From positions 81,226 to 145,225 of the forward strand of contig DASZZN010000018.1 of assembly GCA_035544955.1 (NCBI GenBank): DNA of 64,000 bases, given 5' to 3'. Below, piece after piece: positions 59,665-64,000 of the stretch. Under the pieces are notes generated by a model, which searched no databases, was not told where the DNA came from, and worked only from the letters and a program-made list of their open reading frames with translations. The stretch comes from Candidatus Dormiibacterota bacterium. Its GTDB lineage: Bacteria > Chloroflexota > Dormibacteria > CF-121. Position 1 is the stretch's first letter; every line of letters starts with the position of its first letter. The position numbers and the translations under genes were made by a program.

Positions 59665-59670
59665 TAATCT
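59665..59670 (+). promoter_or_regulatory. -10-like box (TAATCT) just upstream of coxG
   Basis: TAATCT ends 7 nt before the ATG at 59678. It fits the recurrent leaderless arrangement, directly after the upstream terminator. Confidence 0.45.
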
Positions 59671-59677
59671 AATTGAC

Positions 59678-60142
59678 ATGGTGATCACCACTCGTTTCGA
59701 GCTTGGCGCCCCCGTCGAGTCCGCTTGGGCATACCTGCTTGACGTGCCGAAGATCGCGCACTGCGTCCCGGGCGCGTCGCTCACCGAGGTGATCGACGAC
59801 AAGACCTACGCCGGCAAGGTCGAGGTCAAACTCGGACCGATCGGCGTCTCCTACAAGGGGCGGATCAAGATCGAGAGCATGGACGAGACGACGCACACCG
59901 TGAACATCAGGGCCGAGGGCGCGGAAACGCGCGGCCGAGGCGGCGCCTCCGCCACGATGACGGCGCAGCTCGAGCCGAGTGCGAAGGGGACGAGCGTCGT
60001 GATGACCACCGACCTGGCGGTGAGCGGCGTGGTGGCGCAGTTCGGGCGCAGCGGCATCATGCAAGAGGTCGCTCAGCGCATGGCCCAACGGTTCGCCAGT
60101 TGCGTCGACCAGGAGCTCAAGGCCGCGACCCCAGCCGTCTGA
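59678..60142 (+). CDS. CoxG-like SRPBCC protein (CO dehydrogenase subunit G family)
   Basis: A 154-residue SRPBCC-fold protein. The family pattern is seen in TRFELGAPVESAWAYLLDVPKIAHCVPGA (5-33), KLGPIGVSYKGRIKI (about 52-66) and a C-terminal AQRMAQRFASCVDQEL. CoxG relatives help insert or anchor molybdenum hydroxylases, and no CO dehydrogenase genes are adjacent. With the MobA-like protein encoded next, a role in maturation of the xanthine dehydrogenase encoded near 17-21 kb is an inference. Confidence 0.9.
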   Translation: MVITTRFELGAPVESAWAYLLDVPKIAHCVPGASLTEVIDDKTYAGKVEVKLGPIGVSYKGRIKIESMDETTHTVNIRAEGAETRGRGGASATMTAQLEPSAKGTSVVMTTDLAVSGVVAQFGRSGIMQEVAQRMAQRFASCVDQELKAATPAV

Positions 60143-60696
60143 TCGCCGGGATTCTGCTCGCCGCCGGGCAGTCGACGCGGTTCGGACGCCAGAAGCTGCT
60201 CGAACCGTGGCGTGGTGAGCCACTGGTCCGCAAGACCGCTCGCTGCTTCCTCGAGGCCGGCCTTCGACCGCTCGTTGCCGTTGTCTCGCCCGACCCTCGC
60301 CTGATCGAGGCCCTCGCCGGCCTTGCGCTGACGACGGTCGAGAATGCCCATCCCGAAAACGGCATCAGTAGCTCGATCGCCATCGGCCTGCGTGCGCTCC
60401 CGGAAACGACGGACGCCGCCTTGATCGGCGTCGGAGACCAGCCTTATCTCACAGCGGAGGTCATTGAGGAACTCGTCCGTGCATTCTCACCGGGGCGGAT
60501 CGTCGTCCCTCGTTGGGGCGACCACCGGGGAAACCCACCGGTGTTCGATCGTCGATTCTTCGCCGAGTTGCTGACGCTGCGTGGTGATCGGGGTGGTCAG
60601 GGCGTGATCGCGGCCCACCCGGATGCAGTCGTCGAGGTCCCTTTCGCTGCGAGGCTCGGCGATGATGTCGATCGCCCCGAAGACTGGCCCTCTTAG
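60139..60696 (+). CDS. MobA-like NTP transferase (molybdenum cofactor cytidylyltransferase type)
   Basis: A 185-residue nucleotidyltransferase. The nucleotide-binding start AGILLAAGQSTRFGRQKLLEP (residues about 3-23), GVGDQPYLTAEVI (about 97-109) and HRGNPPVFDRRFF (about 130) match the MocA/NboR-type MobA-like family, which makes the cytosine dinucleotide form of the molybdenum cofactor used by xanthine dehydrogenases. The natural N-terminus begins at a CTG that overlaps the coxG stop (CTGA). A TTG at 60100 would add 13 residues and overlap coxG by 43 bp. The stop overlaps the next convergent gene by four bases. Confidence 0.88.
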   Translation: MIAGILLAAGQSTRFGRQKLLEPWRGEPLVRKTARCFLEAGLRPLVAVVSPDPRLIEALAGLALTTVENAHPENGISSSIAIGLRALPETTDAALIGVGDQPYLTAEVIEELVRAFSPGRIVVPRWGDHRGNPPVFDRRFFAELLTLRGDRGGQGVIAAHPDAVVEVPFAARLGDDVDRPEDWPS

Positions 60697-60860
60697 GCGA
60701 TCGTGGTGCGGACCTGCCCGTAGCCCACGGCCAGCGCCCAGAGCAGACCGCCCAGGACCATGGCATCGATGCGCCAGCCGTAGAGACTCCCCGCTGCCGT
60801 CAGATTGTCGAGAAGCGAATGCAGAGTGCTCATCTCCAGTTCCGTTGCTGGATCCAGCAT
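60693..60860 (-). CDS. Predicted small membrane protein, 55 aa
   Basis: A 55-residue frame: a polar N-terminal half (MLDPATELEMSTLHSLLDNL) and one hydrophobic segment (AMVLGGLLWALAVGYG, about 33-48) ending QVRTTIA. No homologue is recognised. Two features favour it being real: TACAGT lies 6 nt before its ATG, matching the leaderless pattern of neighbours, and its stop overlaps the MobA-like stop by exactly four bases, as at other convergent pairs. An internal ATG at codon 10 is an alternative start. Confidence 0.55.
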   Translation of the reverse strand: MLDPATELEMSTLHSLLDNLTAAGSLYGWRIDAMVLGGLLWALAVGYGQVRTTIA

Positions 60861-60866
60861 CGCGCT

Positions 60867-60872
60867 ACTGTA
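60867..60872 (-). promoter_or_regulatory. -10 box (TACAGT) just upstream of the 55-aa gene
   Basis: On the minus strand TACAGT (60872-60867) ends 6 nt before the ATG at 60860. Confidence 0.4.
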
Positions 60873-60976
60873 TGAGCGCAGACTCTGAGCGGCATGAGAA
60901 GACGCTGAGAAGTCAGCGCCTGCTCGGACGCGCCGCAGAATAGGCGCCCCCGGCGTGGAAAGGGCGGCGAGATAGA

Positions 60977-61993
60977 CTAACCCGCCGAACGTGCCCTGCT
61001 AATGGCGTCGGCGCCGGTGTCCTCGACGAGCTCCAGGAACCGATCGACCAGGGCGGCATCCCACTGCTTACCCGCACCCTGCTCGAGTGTGTGGATCGCC
61101 TCTTCTTTCGTGCGGTGCCGCCGGTAAGGACGGTCGCTGGTCATTGCCACAAACGCGTCGGCGATCGCGATGATCCGTGCGAAGAGGGGAATTTGATCGC
61201 CCCCGAGTCCGTCCGGATAGCCGGAGCCGTCAACCCGCTCGTGATGATGGCGAACGGCCGGCAGGAGCTGGTCGGCGCGAGGCAACGGCCCGAGGATCTC
61301 CTCGCCGACGACGGGGTGACGTTTCACCTGGCTGAACTCTCCGGGATCGAGCCGACCCTCTTTGGAGAGGACGCCAACCGGAACGCTCAAAGTGCCAACG
61401 TCGTGCAGCAACGCAGCTTTATAGAGATACGTCAGCTGGTCGTCTGGCAGCCCGATTGCGCTGCCCAGTTGCATGGCCCAATGGGCGACCTTCTCGGCAA
61501 GGCCGGCGCTGCTGTGATCGCGATCCTCGACCGCGCGCGCCAGTGTGACAACGATCCCTTCGAGCTCATTAATCTGGCTCTTCAACTGGGTGATGCGACG
61601 CTGCGCGCGCACCAGCGTCAGCAAGGTGTCCCGCGCCACAGGCATGACCGCGACGTCGTCCGCCCCCGCGCCGACCGCCCGCTGTCGCAGCGCCTCGTCG
61701 ACCGCCGCGATCAACAGCACCACCGGGGTCTCGTGAGTTGCGGGTGCCTGCTTGATCGCCCGGCAGACTTCGATCCCATCCATGTCGGACAGTGCCGCCT
61801 GGCAGAGCACGAGATCCACCGGCTGCGCCGAGAGCATGCGCAAGGCCGCCGCGCCGTCCCTGGCGGTAATCACGTGGTGTCCGGCCGCCTCGAGATGGAT
61901 GCGCAGCTCACGCTCGCTGTCGGCGTCGTCTTCGGCCACCAGCACGGTCGCAGGGGTATCGTCCGCCTGGTCGCCGCCCGCCGCCGCGCTCAT
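60977..61993 (-). CDS. HD-GYP domain protein with a degenerate receiver domain
   Basis: A 338-residue protein. Residues 15-130 form a response-regulator receiver fold: the acidic pair is present (VAEDDADS, 19-26), but the phosphorylation Asp is Gln65 (VLCQAALSDMDG) and the conserved Lys is Met117 (VAVMPVA). A coiled linker (about 131-160) leads to an HD-GYP domain (about 165-338) with HD at 197-198, HPVVGEE near 226 and HHERVDGSGYPDG at 250-262, the hallmark of cyclic-di-GMP phosphodiesterases. The enzyme may be active but cannot be controlled by normal phosphorylation. ATG 61993 overlaps the regulator stop (ATGA). Confidence 0.92.
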   Translation of the reverse strand: MSAAAGGDQADDTPATVLVAEDDADSERELRIHLEAAGHHVITARDGAAALRMLSAQPVDLVLCQAALSDMDGIEVCRAIKQAPATHETPVVLLIAAVDEALRQRAVGAGADDVAVMPVARDTLLTLVRAQRRITQLKSQINELEGIVVTLARAVEDRDHSSAGLAEKVAHWAMQLGSAIGLPDDQLTYLYKAALLHDVGTLSVPVGVLSKEGRLDPGEFSQVKRHPVVGEEILGPLPRADQLLPAVRHHHERVDGSGYPDGLGGDQIPLFARIIAIADAFVAMTSDRPYRRHRTKEEAIHTLEQGAGKQWDAALVDRFLELVEDTGADAISRARSAG

Positions 61994-63276
61994 TTTCGGA
62001 GCCGTGCCCCCAACTTGCTGAAGTCGCGCTCGGCCGCCATTCGCATGAACGAAAAGGCTCGGTCGTCTTCGCCACGGCTGCGCAGGACGTCGGCGTACAT
62101 GGCGCACACCTCGGCGAGCTTCCCGGCGGCGTTCCGCTCCTTGAGGAGCCGTAGCGCGAACGCGAAGTGGCGGTCAGCGATGCTCGCGTTGCCCTGGCGC
62201 TCGACGGCCTCGCCCTCGAGCGCGGCGGCCACTGCGAGGTGCAGGTGATCGCCCGAGCGCTCGGAGGCCTGCCGTGCTTCTCGGGCGTGCGCGAGCGCGT
62301 CGTCCACCCTGTTGTCGTCAAGGTCGTAGCGAGCGAGCGCGCCGGCAGCCACGCCGATCTCGAAATCATCTCGGATCTCCCGTGCCCGCGCCAGGCAGCG
62401 CTGCTGAAGCGCGGTCGCCTCGCGTTTACGGCCCGCGGCATAGTGCACGTCGCCCAGGTTGTTGAGCACGCGGTTGGCCGCACGATGCTCTCCAATCCTA
62501 GAGTGAAGATCCAGCGCACGGTTGCAGTGCTCAACCGCGCGCGCGAGGTCGCCAACCGCCCGTGCGGAAATGCCGAGCGCCATGTGGGCGTTGGCGATGC
62601 GAAGGCGGCTTTCGGCATCAATGGCGGCGTCCAGTGCACGCTGCAGGTGCTCGTCAGCCTTTTCGAGTTGCCCCAGTGCATAGCACGTCCGGCCGAGGTT
62701 GGTCAGGACCCTGGCGCGGAGGGCGGGATCCGCGTGCTTGCTGGCATCGAGCCAGCCGAGCGCGCGAAGGTTGGCCTCGGTCGCGGCATTGAACTGTTCT
62801 TGTTGCTGCTGCACGTAGCCGATGTCGGCGTAGATGGCGGCGCTGAGCTCGGGGTCATCCGGTGGTGCGGTCGCGGCCGCAGTCTGGAGCGAGGCCAGTG
62901 CATCGTTCAGGCGGCTCAACGCTTCGAAGGCCACGCCCTGAATTCGTAGCAGCTCGGCGCGCTCATTGGCGGTCGCCGGAAGGGCCAGGCCTTCGTTGAC
63001 CAGGTCGAGCGCGCGTTCCGGCTCCTGCGCTTTGACCGCGAGCTCGGCACTCTTGCGCAGATAGGTCAGCTCGTGCGGGGATTTGTCATCGGTGAAATGA
63101 CCCAGCGGAAGACCGAGGCGCTCGGCCATCATGCGGAGCTTGGGCAGGGACGGGGTGGTTCGGTTGCGCTCGATCTGGCTGATGAAGCCTTTGGTTGCGA
63201 GGCCCTTCGCCAGTTGCTCCTGGGTCAGCCCGCGGGCAAGTCGGGCCTCCCGAAGACGATCTCCGACAGAGTTCAT
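61990..63276 (-). CDS. HTH (XRE) plus TPR-repeat transcriptional regulator, RRNPP-like
   Basis: A 428-residue regulator. Residues about 4-60 are an XRE-type helix-turn-helix (RLREARLARGLTQEQLA, then KGFISQIERNRTTPSL). Residues about 75-425 are filled with roughly nine TPR-like repeats (for example VLTNLGRTCYALGQLEKADEHL and RVLNNLGDVHYAAGRKREATAL). This size and layout match NprR-type RRNPP regulators, which bind small secreted peptides in the TPR groove. It is divergent from a 26-codon secreted-peptide gene across a 123-bp spacer and co-translated with an HD-GYP protein. TATACT boxes occur at 63294-63289 and 63324-63319 on its strand. Confidence 0.9.
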   Translation of the reverse strand: MNSVGDRLREARLARGLTQEQLAKGLATKGFISQIERNRTTPSLPKLRMMAERLGLPLGHFTDDKSPHELTYLRKSAELAVKAQEPERALDLVNEGLALPATANERAELLRIQGVAFEALSRLNDALASLQTAAATAPPDDPELSAAIYADIGYVQQQQEQFNAATEANLRALGWLDASKHADPALRARVLTNLGRTCYALGQLEKADEHLQRALDAAIDAESRLRIANAHMALGISARAVGDLARAVEHCNRALDLHSRIGEHRAANRVLNNLGDVHYAAGRKREATALQQRCLARAREIRDDFEIGVAAGALARYDLDDNRVDDALAHAREARQASERSGDHLHLAVAAALEGEAVERQGNASIADRHFAFALRLLKERNAAGKLAEVCAMYADVLRSRGEDDRAFSFMRMAAERDFSKLGARLRK

Positions 63277-63324
63277 CAGATGCTCTTGAGTATAGCTTCG
63301 CTAAACCCGCTTGGGAGAAGTATA

Positions 63325-63353
63325 TTGACAGCCAATTGAACCGGGTGTTAAAT
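63325..63353 (+). promoter_or_regulatory. Near-consensus promoter of the small peptide gene
   Basis: TTGACA (63325-63330) and TTAAAT (63348-63353) are separated by exactly 17 bp, placing transcription start near 63360, about 40 nt before the peptide start. On the other strand the regulator's -10 candidate (TATACT, 63324-63319) abuts this -35, so one bound protein could control both. Confidence 0.75.
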
Positions 63354-63399
63354 TCCGGCTAATCGGTCGGAGCGCCCGGTAACCCCAAGGAGGGTGCTC

Positions 63400-63480
63400 A
63401 TGTACCGATTCTTCGCACTGGCCGCCGTCGTCGTCGCCGCTGTGCTCGCCGTCGCCGACTCGTTTCCGTGCGGAAAGTAG
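63400..63480 (+). CDS. Candidate secreted signalling peptide precursor, 26 aa
   Basis: A 26-codon gene: basic/aromatic N-terminus MYRFF, hydrophobic core ALAAVVVAAVLAVA, and a polar C-terminal tail DSFPCGK. The AVA-D junction at residues 17-20 is a good signal peptidase I site, which would release a heptapeptide. AAGGAGGG stands 6 nt upstream of the ATG, among the best ribosome binding sites in the window. A near-consensus promoter precedes it and an intrinsic terminator follows 23 nt after the stop, so it is a self-contained transcription unit of about 175 nt. It is divergent from an HTH-TPR regulator, as peptide pheromone genes of RRNPP systems often are. Function is inferred. Confidence 0.6.
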   Translation: MYRFFALAAVVVAAVLAVADSFPCGK

Positions 63481-63503
63481 TCGAGGTTCCGGGGGCTCGG
63501 ACG

Positions 63504-63535
63504 GGCGCTTGCCTTCGGGTAAGCGCCTTTTTTTT
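63504..63535 (+). terminator. Intrinsic terminator with UUCG tetraloop
   Basis: A 10-bp stem GGCGCTTGCC / GGTAAGCGCC (one G-T pair) closes a TTCG loop and is followed by eight T's. This is the strongest terminator in the window and ends the peptide transcript. Confidence 0.92.
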
Positions 63536-63549
63536 GGGCTCGGGGGCGT

Positions 63550-64000
63550 TTAGGGTGAGGCGGTCGGCGAGGCCTTGGGCGACGCGCTGGCTGAGGTGGT
63601 GGCCGGCTGCAGCGCAGCCAGCTGCTGCAGGATCTTCCCAAGCGCCTGGATATCGCTCGCGTAGGTGGTGAAGTCGCCATTCTTGAGAGCGGTCTGGGCG
63701 TTGGTGTAGTCCTGGTTTGCTTGGGCGATCAACTGTGCGACCGTGCCGCTGGGCGGCGGCGTGGTGCCGCCTGGCGGCGTCGTTGGTGTCGCCTGGCCGA
63801 GCAGGGCGGCGAGGGCCTTGTCGAGCGTGTCTTCCATCACGACGTTCTGGCCGGTGGCAACGATCACCTTCTTCAACTGCGGTTTGGCAACGTTGGTGGC
63901 TTCAAGGTAGACAGGCTCGATATAGAGCAGCGACGTCTCGATTGGGAGGACGAGGAGGTTGCCACGGATCACGCTCGAACCCGGGGCGTTCAACAACGCG
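63550..64000 (-). CDS. UPF0182 family membrane protein, C-terminal end (5' part outside window)
   Basis: The last 149 codons of a minus-strand gene that continues past the right edge. The visible SVIRGNLLVLPIETSLLYIEPVYLEA, PQLKKVIVA and LDKALAALLG segments are the conserved C-terminus of UPF0182 (COG1615) proteins, large multi-span membrane proteins of about 900-1000 residues with unknown function. A Pro/Thr linker and an acidic helical segment (VAQLIAQANQDYTNAQTALKNGDF) follow, ending in a Ser/Ala/Pro tail. The gene's stop lies 14 bp from the peptide gene's terminator. Confidence 0.9.
   Translation of the reverse strand, partial: ALLNAPGSSVIRGNLLVLPIETSLLYIEPVYLEATNVAKPQLKKVIVATGQNVVMEDTLDKALAALLGQATPTTPPGGTTPPPSGTVAQLIAQANQDYTNAQTALKNGDFTTYASDIQALGKILQQLAALQPATTSASASPKASPTASP

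Overview
The window is high-GC chromosomal DNA (about two-thirds G+C by eye) from a free-living, probably aerobic soil-type bacterium. Gene content points to the Actinomycetota / Chloroflexota / Candidatus Dormibacterota neighbourhood: a UPF0182 membrane protein, a DUF222-HNH protein, an Eis-type acetyltransferase, CoxG, LigD with PE-Lig-Pol order, CcsA-type cytochrome c maturation, and many GTG/TTG starts. The phylum call is an inference from gene families only. Genes are packed very tightly. Most operon junctions are 4-nt start/stop overlaps, and five of ten convergent pairs have stop codons overlapping by exactly 4 nt. I saw no rRNA, tRNA, CRISPR array or insertion sequence.

Region 1 (1-5556): a partial bicupin gene, then a plus-strand catabolic operon (aldo/keto reductase, ornithine cyclodeaminase-family protein, PLP dehydratase, SDR, acyl-CoA dehydrogenase). 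Region 2 (5553-9178): exported proteins of unclear role, including a triple-CHRD protein, and a DUF5655 protein. Region 3 (9187-13389): RidA-like protein, enoyl-CoA hydratase, luciferase-like oxidoreductase and a large monooxygenase/old-yellow-enzyme fusion. Region 4 (13413-26876): a cupredoxin lipoprotein, a leaderless adenine deaminase gene, and a 13-gene minus-strand operon of nearly 12 kb. In transcription order that operon encodes a PaaK-type CoA ligase, a 67-aa protein, a haloalkane dehalogenase-like hydrolase, a hydantoinase/allantoinase, allantoate amidohydrolase, XdhB, XdhC, 8-oxoguanine deaminase, XdhA, UraH, UraD, uricase and a DUF3830 protein. Together these take adenine, 8-oxoguanine and hypoxanthine/xanthine through urate to allantoate and beyond.

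Region 5 (26936-32560): tryptophan 2,3-dioxygenase faces an operon with kynureninase, a KynB-like cyclase, an Eis-like acetyltransferase and a two-subunit TPP decarboxylase. The dioxygenase is divergent from the CoA ligase across 59 bp. Read with region 3, this suggests a tryptophan to anthranilate to anthraniloyl-CoA to beta-oxidation route. Region 6 (32600-41249): reverse transsulfuration (CBS plus cystathionine gamma-lyase), IspH, two membrane proteins, an AAA ATPase, small proteins and a 408-bp gene-free stretch with a near-consensus promoter. Region 7 (41253-50452): LigD, an M20 amidohydrolase, a CBS-domain protein next to a CBS/GltD-like/ferredoxin fusion, CcsA and an MFS exporter. Region 8 (50453-58570): a palindromic repeat, TldD/TldE, a second MFS protein, a PHP phosphoesterase, a DUF222-HNH protein and a BI-1 protein. 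Region 9 (58627-64000): a DUF3048 lipoprotein, CoxG and a MobA-like protein, an HD-GYP protein, an HTH-TPR regulator, a tiny peptide gene and the 3' end of a UPF0182 gene.

Two observations stand out. First, at the right end an HTH plus about nine-TPR regulator (428 aa) is divergent from a 26-codon secreted-peptide gene that has its own consensus promoter, strong ribosome binding site and UUCG-loop terminator. This has the architecture of RRNPP peptide quorum sensing (NprR/NprX, PlcR/PapR), and the regulator is coupled to an HD-GYP protein with a degenerate receiver. Second, at least ten genes carry a TANNNT -10 box only 6-9 nt before the start codon, so leaderless transcription appears common here.
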